Positions 1 through 9,859 are shown, numbered from the stretch's first letter. The stretch is DNA of 32,512 nt from Streptomyces sp. WAC06614 (GCF_003949795.1 NZ_RPRY01000047.1:1-32512), one strand, 5' to 3'. Notes: a model not told the origin generated them from the sequence alone. A program made the numbers and translations.

Positions 1-157
1 GTGGTGGTCGACGGCAGGGACGGTGGTGGTCGACGGAGGGGCGAAGGGCGAAGGGCGAGGGGCGAGGGGCGAGGGGCCGGAGGCCCGCGGGCGGTGTGGA
101 CGGCGGTGCCAGGGGTCGGTGTGGCCGGGCTTCGGTGGTGGGAGGCCTGCCGAGGGG
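1..157. repeat. Gene-free left edge with short G-rich tandem repeats
   Basis: No convincing gene lies here. A 14-base string, gtggtggtcgacgg, occurs at 1-14 and again at 23-36. It is followed at about 37-77 by an imperfect 6-7 base tandem array of the form GGGCGAA/GGGGCGA repeated about six times. The array lies just beyond the 3' end of the MHYT gene, which reads leftward into it. It is probably simple-sequence slippage in non-coding DNA. I see no clear terminator hairpin. Confidence 0.6.
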
Positions 158-1024
158 TCAGGCCGGGGCCGGGTTCGTGGGTGCGCCCGGGGCGGAGCCC
201 CCTGCCACGCCCCCGCCTGGGCCGGTGGTCCGGCCGGAGCCGGCCGAGGAGGCCTGGGTGGTGGTGACGGTGAGGCGGTGGGCCGAGGCTGAGGCGGCGC
301 GTTCGTCCGCCGTCGGCGAGAGGGCCACGAAGGCCGAGGTGATGAACAGGTACGAGCCGAGGCCGACCGCCAGCGGGAAGATGAACTGCAGGGCCGTGGC
401 GCCCGGGAGGGCGGCGTCGGAGGGAGTGACGCGGACGGCCACGGACAGCATGCCCGTGTAGTGCATGCTGCTCACGGCCGCGCCCATGACCAGCGAGGCG
501 ACGGCCACCGCGGCCGGGGACCTGATGTTCAGCGCGGCCCACAGCGCCGCCGTGGCCGCGACCACGGCGATGACCACGGACAGCCCGACCATGAGTGGGT
601 CGTACGTGATCCGGCCGTGCAACCGCAGTGCGGCCATGCCGAGGTAGTGCATGCTCGCGACGCCGAGGCCGGTGGTGAGGCCGCCGAGGAACAGGGCGCG
701 CCCCCGGCTCGGCCCGTAGCCGACGGCGAACACCCCGGCGCCGACCACCACCACGGCGACGAACAGGCTGAGGACGGTCAGCGGCACGTCGTAGTGGATC
801 TCGGTGCCGGTGACGTGGAAGCCGAGCATCGCGACGAAGTGCATCGTCCAGATCCCGGTGCCGATGGCGGAGGCCGCGGTGACGAGCCAGTTGCGGCGGG
901 AGGGTCCGGTCGCGGCGAGCGCGCGGACGGTGCAGCGCAGCCCGAGGGCGGCGCCCAGCGATGCCATCACGTACGACAGTACGGGGGTCAGCCAGCCGTA
1001 GGCGGCGTGGTCCAGGTGTCCCAT
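158..1024 (-). CDS. MHYT-domain integral membrane sensor protein
   Basis: This 288-residue membrane protein is built almost entirely of an MHYT sensor domain. The diagnostic repeats are visible at residues 61-67 (MHFVAML), 125-130 (MHYLGM) and 187-192 (MHYTGM), each at the end of a hydrophobic helix. About seven membrane segments run from residue 12 to 250. MHYT repeats are proposed in the literature to bind copper through the Met/His residues and to sense oxygen, CO or NO. In many bacteria they are fused to GGDEF/EAL or kinase domains; here no output domain follows, only a polar Ala/Gly/Pro tail of about 45 residues. Such stand-alone MHYT proteins are common in Streptomyces. The ligand and partner are not evident. 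The ATG at 1024 is the only plausible start and is preceded by a possible promoter. Confidence 0.9.
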   Translation of the reverse strand: MGHLDHAAYGWLTPVLSYVMASLGAALGLRCTVRALAATGPSRRNWLVTAASAIGTGIWTMHFVAMLGFHVTGTEIHYDVPLTVLSLFVAVVVVGAGVFAVGYGPSRGRALFLGGLTTGLGVASMHYLGMAALRLHGRITYDPLMVGLSVVIAVVAATAALWAALNIRSPAAVAVASLVMGAAVSSMHYTGMLSVAVRVTPSDAALPGATALQFIFPLAVGLGSYLFITSAFVALSPTADERAASASAHRLTVTTTQASSAGSGRTTGPGGGVAGGSAPGAPTNPAPA

Positions 1025-1033
1025 GGCCCAGGG

Positions 1034-1061
1034 ACGCTAGTCCGGGTGAGGGCGCGAACAA
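1034..1061 (-). promoter_or_regulatory. Possible promoter of the MHYT gene
   Basis: Read on the minus strand there is TTGTTC (1061-1056), a 16-base spacer and TAGCGT (1039-1034). These resemble the -35 and -10 boxes of the main vegetative sigma factor. Transcription would start within a few bases of the ATG at 1024, giving a leaderless or nearly leaderless mRNA, which is common in actinomycetes. The assignment rests on eye matching only. Confidence 0.25.
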
Positions 1062-1204
1062 GGGGCGCATTTCGAAAGCTGTTGGAATATGACAGGCAGA
1101 CGTTCGAGTCCGACGCTTCCGGGCGCACGCCGTGGCATCCGATGTCCGGGATGTCCCGTGAGGTTCCCGCCGCCCGGCCCGGGCGCATGCGGGATCATGG
1201 GCGC

Positions 1205-1813
1205 ATGAGCGACGACCCCACACGTGTGCAGGAGTTCTTCGGCGCCCGCGCCGCGGACTGGGACGGCAAGTTCCCGGACGACGGCCCCGCCTACGCCGTC
1301 GCCGTCGCGGAGCTCGGGCTGCACCCCGGCGACCGGGTCCTGGACGCGGGCTGCGGTACGGGCCGGGCCCTGCCGCCGCTGCGCGAGGCGGTGGGCCCGG
1401 CGGGGACGGTCGTCGGGGCCGACCTCACCCCGCAGATGCTCGCGGAGGCGGTCCGGGCCGGCCGGGACCGGGCCGGGGCCCTGCTGCTCACCGACGTGGG
1501 GCGGCTGCCGCTGCGCGACGGCTGCCTCGATGCGGTGTTCGGCGCCGGCCTGATCTCGCACCTGGCCGATCCGCCCGCCAACCTGCGGGAGTTGGCCCGG
1601 GTGACCCGGCCCGGCGGCCGGCTGGCGCTGTTCCACCCGGTCGGGCGCGCCGCGCTCGCGGCGCGCCACGGACGGCAGCTCACCCCCGACGACCTGCGGG
1701 CCGAGTCCAACCTCCGGCCGCTGCTGGCCGGTTCGGGCTGGGAGCTGACCTCGTACGCCGACGAGGACGCCCGCTTCCTCGCCCTGGCCGTACGCGCGGC
1801 ACCCCGCGCCTGA
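1205..1813 (+). CDS. Class I SAM-dependent methyltransferase
   Basis: A 202-residue Rossmann-fold methyltransferase. Motif I, which binds S-adenosylmethionine, is clear at residues 45-53 (VLDAGCGTG). An acidic residue follows at the end of beta-2 (VVGADLTPQML), and a motif-III-like stretch reads LARVTRPGGRLALFHPVG. The overall pattern is that of the UbiE/Methyltransf_11 group. The frame is open far upstream, but homology-like sequence begins only at the ATG at 1205, which I chose as the start. The gene stands alone, divergent from the MHYT gene with 180 bases between them. The substrate cannot be told from sequence; a small molecule is more likely than RNA or protein. Confidence 0.85.
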   Translation: MSDDPTRVQEFFGARAADWDGKFPDDGPAYAVAVAELGLHPGDRVLDAGCGTGRALPPLREAVGPAGTVVGADLTPQMLAEAVRAGRDRAGALLLTDVGRLPLRDGCLDAVFGAGLISHLADPPANLRELARVTRPGGRLALFHPVGRAALAARHGRQLTPDDLRAESNLRPLLAGSGWELTSYADEDARFLALAVRAAPRA

Positions 1814-1940
1814 CGGGTCCGACGCGGGTGGTGCCCACGACGGCGTCGCGGGCTTCTGCGGGGCGGCGTGCGGACCGTCCGTGGCGGCCCCCCCACTCTT
1901 CGTGCAGGTGGCGGGCCGGGAAATCCGCCCCCGCCGCCTC

Positions 1941-1970
1941 TCGACGTGCGGGTTACCGGCTGGTTAGGGT
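1941..1970 (+). promoter_or_regulatory. Candidate vegetative promoter
   Basis: TCGACG (1941-1946) and TAGGGT (1965-1970) are separated by 18 bases. They match the -35 and -10 patterns seen at many Streptomyces HrdB promoters. The predicted start of transcription, near 1977, lies about 23 bases before the GTG at 2000, leaving room for the strong ribosome site GGAGGT at 1991-1996. Seen by eye only. Confidence 0.4.
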
Positions 1971-1999
1971 GCGCCGACGAGAGTGCACCAGGAGGTCCC

Positions 2000-2779
2000 G
2001 TGTCCGATGAGGAGGCCGGCGGTTCGCTGTACGTGCTGTCCGCCGTACTGCTGACCCCGGCGCAGTTCCCGAGCGTCCTCGGTGACGACTATCCCGAAGC
2101 GTGCGCGCAGCTCGGCGTGGACCCGGTGGCGGAGGGGTACGGGCTGGTCCTGGGCCAGGACGAGGACGGCGCCCGGTGGACGGTGGTCGTGGACGACGTC
2201 TCGCTGGTCGCGATCGCCATCGCCTCCTGGGACTGCGGGATGGAGTACGACCTCTCCCCCGACGAGCGCAGCATCGTCGTGTCGCTGGCCGGCTGGCCGC
2301 TCGCACTGGCGGTGGCCGCGCCGGGGGTACCGGAGCCGCACGATCCGGAACAGGGCGCGGACGGGACCGGGCGGGTGCCGCTGGCCCCGCCGTCCGCCGA
2401 CGTCTGGGGGCCGGTGCAGCGGCGGATCGGTGCGGACCAGATCGCGCAGCAGTGGGGCGAGTGGCGGGAGCGGTTCGTGGCCGCCGGGCCGCCCGCCGCG
2501 GTGGCGCACACGGGGCTCGAACGGGCGCTGGCCGAGGCCCGGGCGTACGCGGAGGAACCGCCTCCGCCGGGCCGGGTGCGGTCGTCGTTCGCCGGGGACG
2601 AGTCCCGGCTGCTCCGGGCGGACGGGCCCGGCTGGTCCCTGGTGGCCCGGACCGACGACATCGCCTTCGTCCTGCTGGACGAGGCACCGAGCACGGTGAT
2701 TCCCGTGCCGCGGGAGGGCGACGCGGACCTGCCGGGCCTGCTGACGGCCCTGGACGGCGTCGCGGTACGCCCGGCCTGA
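2000..2779 (+). CDS. Hypothetical protein, 259 residues
   Basis: I do not recognise a family. The GTG at 2000 is preceded by GGAGGT at 1991-1996 with ideal spacing, which decides the start although the frame is open further upstream. The protein is acidic, soluble and without signal peptide or membrane segment. Residues 1-100 alternate beta-like hydrophobic stretches (LYVLSAVLLTP, GYGLVLGQDEDG, WTVVVDDVSLVAIAIASWD), and a second similar half near the C-terminus reads WSLVARTDDIAFVLLDEAP. This hints at two related beta-rich lobes. It appears monocistronic and ends facing the MOSC gene. Function unknown. Confidence 0.75.
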   Translation: MSDEEAGGSLYVLSAVLLTPAQFPSVLGDDYPEACAQLGVDPVAEGYGLVLGQDEDGARWTVVVDDVSLVAIAIASWDCGMEYDLSPDERSIVVSLAGWPLALAVAAPGVPEPHDPEQGADGTGRVPLAPPSADVWGPVQRRIGADQIAQQWGEWRERFVAAGPPAAVAHTGLERALAEARAYAEEPPPPGRVRSSFAGDESRLLRADGPGWSLVARTDDIAFVLLDEAPSTVIPVPREGDADLPGLLTALDGVAVRPA

Positions 2780-2815
2780 ACCGGGGCGGGGTCGGGGGCC
2801 GAAGCCGGGCCGAAG

Positions 2816-2845
2816 CCGGCCTGGACCTCGTCGGGGCCAGGCCGG
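2816..2845. terminator. Candidate bidirectional terminator
   Basis: A 9-base-pair inverted repeat, CCGGCCTGG (2816-2824) with CCAGGCCGG (2837-2845) and a 12-base loop, lies between the convergent hypothetical gene and the MOSC gene. It lacks a U tract, as many actinomycete terminators do. The surrounding GC-rich sequence makes chance pairing possible. Confidence 0.35.
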
Positions 2846-2924
2846 GGCGGGGCCGGGCCTCGCGGGGCGGGGCGCCAGGGGGCTTGAGCCGGTGGCGCGG
2901 CACGGGTCGCAGCCCCCGGGTGGG

Positions 2925-3629
2925 TCAGACGCGGGCCAGCGGTACGTGCGGCTCGGCGGGCAGGGTGACCGTGATCGGGTCGCCGGGGCGGACGGTGCCG
3001 CCCTGTCGGACCACGCCCATGATCCCGGCCTTGCGGACGATCCGGCCGTCCTCCTCGCGCCCGACCATCTGCTTGAGCAGGCCGTCCTGGAAGGCGTCGA
3101 TCTGGAGGCAGGGGTTGCGCAGGCCGGTGATCTCGACGACTGCTTCCTCGCCGAGGCGCAGCAGCGTGCCGGTGGGCAGGGACAGCAGGTCGATGCCGAC
3201 CGTGGTCACGTTCTCCCCGAGCTGGCCCGGGGCCACCGTGAAGCCGGCCCCGCCGACCTCCTCGAACAGCTCGTGGTGGATCAGGTGCACCTGGCGGAGG
3301 TTCGGCTGCGTGGGGTCCTGGGCGACGCGCGAGCGGTGCTTGACGGTGACGCCCGCGTGGACGTCGCCCTCCACGCCCAGCCCCGCGAGCAGCGTGATGC
3401 TCTCGCGGGTGGGCTTGGTGAAGGAGTACGCGCCGTTGCTGCTCACGGCCAGGACCCGGGCCCCGTCCGCGCGCCGGCCGGCTCCGGCTCCGCCGTCCGC
3501 ACCACGGTCCGTACCCACGCCCGCGCCCTGCCCTGCACCCGGGCCGCCGCTGCCCGCACCCGCGCCGACGCCCCTGCCCCTGCCCACGGGCGCGCCCGAA
3601 CCGCTGCCGGTCCCCGTACCCAGACCCAT
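2925..3629 (-). CDS. MOSC-domain protein with low-complexity N-terminus
   Basis: Residues 58-234 form a MOSC domain, the fold of the C-terminal part of eukaryotic molybdenum cofactor sulfurase and of bacterial YiiM/YuaD-like proteins. These are thought to carry or use sulfur on the molybdenum cofactor. The conserved cysteine is Cys174 in the context LRNPCLQID. Other typical stretches are the GVEGDVHAG region near 84-93 and the LGENVTT region near 137-143. Residues 1-55 are an odd Gly/Ala/Ser repeat. The ATG at 3629 has an AGGGGGA ribosome site about 9 bases upstream and is kept as start, though translation could begin later, for example at the GTG that reads as Val in GARVLAVSS or AVSSNG. The gene lies 30 bases after the stop of the small membrane protein, so the two are probably co-transcribed. 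Confidence 0.85.
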   Translation of the reverse strand: MGLGTGTGSGSGAPVGRGRGVGAGAGSGGPGAGQGAGVGTDRGADGGAGAGRRADGARVLAVSSNGAYSFTKPTRESITLLAGLGVEGDVHAGVTVKHRSRVAQDPTQPNLRQVHLIHHELFEEVGGAGFTVAPGQLGENVTTVGIDLLSLPTGTLLRLGEEAVVEITGLRNPCLQIDAFQDGLLKQMVGREEDGRIVRKAGIMGVVRQGGTVRPGDPITVTLPAEPHVPLARV

Positions 3630-3659
3630 CCGCGTCCGTCCCCCTGTCGCTGCCGCGCG

Positions 3660-3842
3660 CTAGCGGCCTATCTGCTTCCGTGAGACACCGCGGAGCCGGC
3701 GCCGCTGGGACGGGTCCAGCAGCAGGTACGCGGCCAGGGGAACGCCGACCAGGACCAGCAGCCCCGGCCAGAACCCGACCGTCCAGAACAGCACCAGCGC
3801 TACCACGACTCCCGCCGCGGCGATCTTTCCGCTCGTCGACAT
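3660..3842 (-). CDS. Small membrane protein, 60 residues
   Basis: A 60-residue protein with two hydrophobic stretches (about residues 6-23 and 25-42) followed by a basic tail (residues 45-60, rich in Arg, ending RKQIGR). This predicts two membrane helices with a cytoplasmic positive tail. The ATG at 3842 is supported by a strong GGAGGAGGTG ribosome site about 9 bases upstream; the longer in-frame extension to 3890 is not needed. I do not recognise a family. It is the first gene of a likely pair with the MOSC gene. Confidence 0.7.
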   Translation of the reverse strand: MSTSGKIAAAGVVVALVLFWTVGFWPGLLVLVGVPLAAYLLLDPSQRRRLRGVSRKQIGR

Positions 3843-3893
3843 CGTACGGACACCTCCTCCTGCCGCCACCTCGGCCCTCACCCCTGCCAACGC

Positions 3894-3927
3894 GTGGATC
3901 CGGCCGTGCGTTCCCGGCCGGATCCAC
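3894..3927. promoter_or_regulatory. 13-bp inverted repeat in a divergent intergenic region
   Basis: GTGGATCCGGCCG (3894-3906) pairs exactly with CGGCCGGATCCAC (3915-3927) around an 8-base loop. It lies between the divergently read small membrane protein and GAF regulator genes. The loop-proximal sequence CGTTCCCGGCCG (3909-3920) is repeated directly at 3933-3944. Position and symmetry fit an operator for a dimeric regulator, possibly the GAF protein next door. A hairpin in the 5' leader of the GAF gene mRNA is the alternative. Confidence 0.45.
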
Positions 3928-4045
3928 CCGTCGTTCCCGGCCGAAGGAACGCTTGTCGCGGCCCGGTGCCCCGACGACGATGGCTCGACACCCGCTGGAG
4001 GCGGGGCGTTCCGCGCGGCGGACAGGTGATACAGGGGAGGGCGAC

Positions 4046-5473
4046 ATGACCGGTCCGTCGGTGGCGCTGCCGGACGGGGTCGACCCGGCCGTGCGGACCC
4101 GGGAACTGCGCGGGGCGCACGACGCGTTCACCCGGCACGGACGGGTCCAGCCCCGGGTGCGTTCGGTCATCGCGCAGTCGTGGCGGCGCTGCGCCCGGGC
4201 CCGGATCAGCCCCGACTCCACGGCCCGGATCGAGCTGACCGCCCCGGACCTGCACGAGTACCGGGAGGAGCACCCGCTGGCCCGGGTGCTGCCCGTGTTC
4301 CGGGAGCTGGTGGGGAGCTACGCCGCCCACCAGGAGCACCTGCTCGCGGTCTGCGACGCCCGCGGCAGCCTGCTGTGGGTCGAGGGCGACTCCGGGACCC
4401 TGACCCGCGCCGAGGGCCTCGGTTTCGTCCCGGGCGCCCGCTGGGCGGAGTCCGCGATGGGGACCAACGCGCCCGGCACGGCGATGGCCGTGGGCGCGCC
4501 CGTCCAGGTCTTCGGCCCGGAGCACTTCAGCCGCCGGGTGCACCCCTGGACCTGCGCCGCGGCCCCGTTACGGGACCCGCGGACGGGCCAGCTGCTGGGG
4601 GCCGTGGACATCACGGGGGGTGACGGACTCGCGCACCCGCACTCGCTGGCGTTCGTCCAGGCCGTGGCCCGGGCCGCCGAGGCCCAGCTCGCACTCCTGG
4701 AACCGGCCCCGCCACCGGCCCACGGCACCTTGCACGCGCTGGGCCGGGACGAGGCGCTGCTGGTGCTGGGAGGGCGGCGGCTGCGGCTCGGCCGGCGGCA
4801 CAGCGAGATCATGGCGCTGCTCGCGCACCGGCCCGAGGGCTGGTCCGGGGAGGAGCTGGCGATCGCGCTCTACGAGGACGAGGCGGTCGCCCCGGTGACC
4901 CTGCGGGCCGAGATGTCCCGCCTGCGGACCCTGCTCGGTCCGGGCGTCCTGCTCTCGCGGCCCTACCGCACGGTGGCGCCGCTCCGGGCGGACTTCGCCG
5001 CCGTGACCCGCCGGCTGGCCATGGGCGCGGTCCCGGCCGCGCTCACCGGGTACGGAGGCCCGCTGCTGCCCGGTTCCACGGCGCCGGCCGTCGTACGGCT
5101 GCGGCACCGGATCGAGGACGCGGCACGGGCCGCCGTGATCGCCCGGGCCGACGCCGGGCTGCTGGCCGACTGGGTGTGCAGCCCCTGGGGCGAGGACGAT
5201 CCGGCGGCCTGGCAGGCCCTGGCCGACGCCCTGCCCCCGGAGGGCCGCCCGGCCGCGCTGGCCCGCGTACGGGCGCTGGACGCGGAACTGGGCGCCAGGC
5301 GTGACACGCGGTCCTGCGCGCCGGCGGCGTCGCCCGGGCAGGCCGCCCCCGGGCCGGCGGCGGCGTCCGGGCCCGCGGCCGCCCCCGAGCCGGCTACCGC
5401 CGGCCCGGCGCCGTGCCCGCGCCCGGGTGCGTACCGGTGGCAGGCAACGTATCCGCAACGCGCCCCCTCCTAA
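4046..5473 (+). CDS. GAF-domain transcriptional regulator with TTA codon
   Basis: A 475-residue regulator. The N-terminal half (about residues 10-220) resembles the AcoR-type sensory region: SVIAQSWRRCARARI near 37-51 is the usual lead-in helix, and the GAF core includes the typical AESAMGTNAPGTAM and HPWTCAAAPLRDPRTGQLL stretches. There is no sigma-54 ATPase domain. Residues about 245-340 look like a winged-helix output domain (RRHSEIMALLAHRPEGWSGEEL). The last 50 residues are Ala/Pro-rich and disordered. Leu175 is encoded by TTA (4568-4570), the rare codon read only by the bldA tRNA, so translation should be delayed to differentiation. The ATG at 4046 follows GGGGAGG. An aldehyde dehydrogenase lies 54 bases downstream; this pairing is common in Streptomyces and suggests the regulator controls it in response to an alcohol or aldehyde. 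That role is inferred. Confidence 0.8.
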   Translation: MTGPSVALPDGVDPAVRTRELRGAHDAFTRHGRVQPRVRSVIAQSWRRCARARISPDSTARIELTAPDLHEYREEHPLARVLPVFRELVGSYAAHQEHLLAVCDARGSLLWVEGDSGTLTRAEGLGFVPGARWAESAMGTNAPGTAMAVGAPVQVFGPEHFSRRVHPWTCAAAPLRDPRTGQLLGAVDITGGDGLAHPHSLAFVQAVARAAEAQLALLEPAPPPAHGTLHALGRDEALLVLGGRRLRLGRRHSEIMALLAHRPEGWSGEELAIALYEDEAVAPVTLRAEMSRLRTLLGPGVLLSRPYRTVAPLRADFAAVTRRLAMGAVPAALTGYGGPLLPGSTAPAVVRLRHRIEDAARAAVIARADAGLLADWVCSPWGEDDPAAWQALADALPPEGRPAALARVRALDAELGARRDTRSCAPAASPGQAAPGPAAASGPAAAPEPATAGPAPCPRPGAYRWQATYPQRAPS

Positions 5474-5527
5474 CCTCGCCACCGCACGTCGTCCGACGGC
5501 GGACGGCGCCCGGTCAGGGGAGGACAC

Positions 5528-7051
<1,524 letters not shown>

Positions 7052-7144
7052 CACCGCCGCCCAACCGCCTCCCCGGCTGCCGGTCCCGGCCGGTGGCGCG
7101 GGGGATCTTGGGGGCGGCCCACCACCACCCTGTGAGGAGATCCC

Positions 7145-9745
7145 GTGCTCGAAGGCTTCGGCGAGGCGCTCGCGGACCGGGAGTACTACCTGCCACTGAC
7201 CTCCGTGGCCGACCCCGGGCCGCGCTTCGCCCCCAGTGAGGTGCCGGCCGGGCTGCGGGGATCCGGCCAGGGCATCTGGACCGTCTGGGGCGGTGCAGAT
7301 GCCGGGCTCGTCGGGCAAGGGTGGAAGATCCATGTGTCGGCGCGGCTGGAGCGGGCGCAGCACGTGCTCGACACGGTCGCGCGGATCTGCTTCGCCGAGG
7401 GCGTGCCGTTCAAGCACCTCAGTGCCCGGCTGTTCTTCCTGTTCCTGCATCACAAGCACGCCGCGCGGGCCCAGGCGGGCAAGTTCTGCGCCGTCTACCC
7501 GCCGGACACCGCGACCGCCCGCCGGCTGCTCGAACGCCTGCGTGAGGCGCTCAACGGCGAGGAGGGGCCGTACGTCCTCACCGACCGGCGCTTCCGTGAC
7601 TCGCGGACGGTCCACTACCGCTACGGCTCCTTCGACGGTGCCCACAGCCGGCTCCGGGCCGACGGCACCCGGGAGGGGCTGGTGCGCGACGGCTCCGGCC
7701 GCCTGGTCGTGGACGCGCGGCTGCCCGCCTTCCAGCTGCCCGCGGGGATCACGGACCCCTTCGTGGAGCAGGAGGAGCCGGCGCACGCGGGCCCGATCCT
7801 GATCCGCGACTACGAGGTGACCCGAGCGGTGCGCCTGAGCAACGCCGGCGGCGCCTACCAGGCCCGCGACCGGCGGACCGGCCGCACCGTCTTCCTCAAG
7901 GAGGCCCGCGCCCACAACGGCCTGGTCTTCGACGGGACCGACGCGCAGCAGCGGCTGCGGCACGAGCACGAGGTGCTGCGCGCGCTGCACGGGGCCGCCC
8001 CCGGGGTGGGTCCGGAGCCGCTGGAGCACTTCACCGAGTGGGAGCACGACTTCCTGGTCACCGAGTACGTCGTGGGGCAGCCGTTGGTGAGCTGGCTGAG
8101 CCGGTCCTCCCCGCTGGCCCGCGCCGACCGCACCGCCGAGTCCGTCGCCGCGTACTACGGGGCGTGCCGGCGGCTGCTGGCCGCGCTGGACGCCGCGCTG
8201 GAGCGGCTGCACGCCGCCGGCCACCGGTTCGGGGACCTCAGCCTGGGCAACGTCCTGGTCACGCCCTCGGGCGGGGTCCGGCTGGTGGACTTCGAGGCGG
8301 CCTCGGCGCTGTCCGCGGCCCCGTCCGGGATGGGCACCCCGGGGTTCACGCCGCCGCCCGGGCTGCGCCGGGCCGACCCCGATCCGCTGCTGCAGGACCG
8401 GTACGGCGCGTCGGCGGTCGCGCTCGCCTTCGTGGCGCCGTTCAACGAGATCGCCGAGCACGCACCCGCCAACCTCGCGCTGCTGCGCCACGATCTGGCG
8501 GACGTGGCACCGCCGCAGGACCTGTGGCAGCGGGCGACCGCCTTCCACCGGGCCCAGGACCCGGCGACGGGCGAGGGCGACGCCGCGCGCCCGCCCTCCC
8601 CCGCGGAGGTGGACGGCGATCCGCGCGGCTGCCTCGCCCGGCTGGCGGGGCAGGTGGCGACGGGCCTGCTGGAGATGGCCGACGCCGGCCGGCCGGAGTG
8701 GGTCTTCCCGCCCTCGCCCGAGGCGTTCCGGACCAACTCCGTCTGCCTGGCCTACGGCACGGCCGGGGTGGTGCACGCCCTGCACCGGGCCGGGGCCGCG
8801 GTGCCGGAGGAGATCCGCGAACGGCTGCGCCACGACGCGCTGGCGCTGCGCGACGCCCTGCCGCCGGGCCTGCTCGTCGGCTCGGCGGGCATCGCCCGGG
8901 TGCTGGCCGACACCGGCCGGCTGGACGAGGCCCTCGACCTGCTCGGGGACGCCGACGGCCACCCGCTCACCGCCGCCTGCGGCACGCTGGCCGGTGGACG
9001 GGCCGGGGTGGGACTGGGCTGGCTCGCCCTGCACCGGCTGACCGGCGAGAGCAGCCACCTGGAGCGGGCCGCGGCCGCGGGGCAGGCCCTGCTGGGCGCC
9101 CCCGACCTGCCGGCGACGCTCGGTGAGCACGACGCCCGCGGCCTGCTGCACGGACGCTCGGGGGTCGCCCTGTTCCTGCACCGCCTGGCCCGCGAGACCG
9201 GCGAGCCCCGGTTCCTGGAGGCGGGCCGCCTGCTGCTCCACCAGGAGCTGGACCGGACCTTCGCCCTGGACGACGGCGCCCTGTCCCTCTCCGACGACGC
9301 GCGGCTGACCCGTGCCATGCCGTACCTGGCCACGGGCGCGGCCGGTCTCGCGGCGGTCCTCACCCGCTACGTGGCCACCGCGCCGGACGAGCGCTGCGCC
9401 GCGGCGCTGCCGCGACTGGTCGCGGGCATCCGGGTCTCGTGCGCCACGAAGGAGGCGGGGCTGTACCGGGGGCTGGCCGGACTGAGCTGGTTCCTGACCG
9501 AGCACGCCGCGCTCACCGGCACGGACGCCGCCCGCGCGGACGCCGTGCGCGCCGCGACCGGCCTGCTGAAGTACGCCGTCCCGTACCGCGGCGGTGTCCG
9601 CTTCCTCGGAGCGGGTTCGCAGCGGTTCACCGCCGACCTGTCCAGCGGCGGTGCCGGGGTCCTGCTGGCCCTGCACCGCCTGCTGGACGGCCCGCTCCTG
9701 ACGGAGCCTCAGCAGGCGCGTCCCCGGCTCCCGGCGGCCGCCTGA
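7145..9745 (+). CDS. Class III lanthionine synthetase LanKC
   Basis: An 866-residue three-domain enzyme that phosphorylates Ser/Thr of a precursor peptide, eliminates phosphate to dehydro residues and adds cysteine thiols to make lanthionine or labionin. Residues 1-210 form the lyase domain, with the Lys-x-His pair K61/H63 (GWKIHVSA) as in phosphothreonine lyases, plus K90 and K113. Residues 220-480 are the kinase domain: Lys252 (VFLKEA), catalytic Asp364 with Asn369 (GDLSLGN) and metal-binding Asp382 (VDFE). Residues 520-860 are a LanC-like cyclase with repeated Gly-rich motifs (LVGSAGIARVL, LLHGRSGVALFL, LYRGLAGLSWFL). The Cys-Cys-His zinc ligands of classes I, II and IV are absent, which marks class III. 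The GTG start follows GAGGAG. The likely substrate is encoded 114 bases downstream. No transporter or protease lies beside it. Confidence 0.95.
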   Translation: MLEGFGEALADREYYLPLTSVADPGPRFAPSEVPAGLRGSGQGIWTVWGGADAGLVGQGWKIHVSARLERAQHVLDTVARICFAEGVPFKHLSARLFFLFLHHKHAARAQAGKFCAVYPPDTATARRLLERLREALNGEEGPYVLTDRRFRDSRTVHYRYGSFDGAHSRLRADGTREGLVRDGSGRLVVDARLPAFQLPAGITDPFVEQEEPAHAGPILIRDYEVTRAVRLSNAGGAYQARDRRTGRTVFLKEARAHNGLVFDGTDAQQRLRHEHEVLRALHGAAPGVGPEPLEHFTEWEHDFLVTEYVVGQPLVSWLSRSSPLARADRTAESVAAYYGACRRLLAALDAALERLHAAGHRFGDLSLGNVLVTPSGGVRLVDFEAASALSAAPSGMGTPGFTPPPGLRRADPDPLLQDRYGASAVALAFVAPFNEIAEHAPANLALLRHDLADVAPPQDLWQRATAFHRAQDPATGEGDAARPPSPAEVDGDPRGCLARLAGQVATGLLEMADAGRPEWVFPPSPEAFRTNSVCLAYGTAGVVHALHRAGAAVPEEIRERLRHDALALRDALPPGLLVGSAGIARVLADTGRLDEALDLLGDADGHPLTAACGTLAGGRAGVGLGWLALHRLTGESSHLERAAAAGQALLGAPDLPATLGEHDARGLLHGRSGVALFLHRLARETGEPRFLEAGRLLLHQELDRTFALDDGALSLSDDARLTRAMPYLATGAAGLAAVLTRYVATAPDERCAAALPRLVAGIRVSCATKEAGLYRGLAGLSWFLTEHAALTGTDAARADAVRAATGLLKYAVPYRGGVRFLGAGSQRFTADLSSGGAGVLLALHRLLDGPLLTEPQQARPRLPAAA

Positions 9746-9846
9746 CGTCGCCTCACCGCGACGTGCTTCCCCCGAACCCCCGGGCCCGACGGCGACCGGC
9801 CCCGTGCCCGGGTATGCAAGGACCGACCGATCCACACCCGACCGAA

Positions 9847-9852
9847 GAGGAG
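9847..9852 (+). promoter_or_regulatory. Ribosome-binding site of the precursor peptide
   Basis: GAGGAG at 9847-9852 lies 7 bases before the ATG at 9860. This ideal Shine-Dalgarno site is the main support, beside context and leader motif, that the short frame is translated. Confidence 0.75.
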
Positions 9853-9859
9853 ATCACCC

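Noticed and set aside
37..85. CRISPR-like short repeats at the left edge
   Set aside because: Units are only 6-7 bases, contiguous and without spacers; no cas genes are present.
461..1204. N-terminal extension of the first methyltransferase gene by about 250 codons
   Set aside because: The extension is antisense to the MHYT gene and has no motif; the ATG at 1205 matches the normal methyltransferase start.
7145..9745. Class IV (LanL) synthetase instead of class III
   Set aside because: The Cys, Cys-His zinc ligands of the LanC domain are not seen; the equivalent stretches read LLHGRSG and LYRGLAG.
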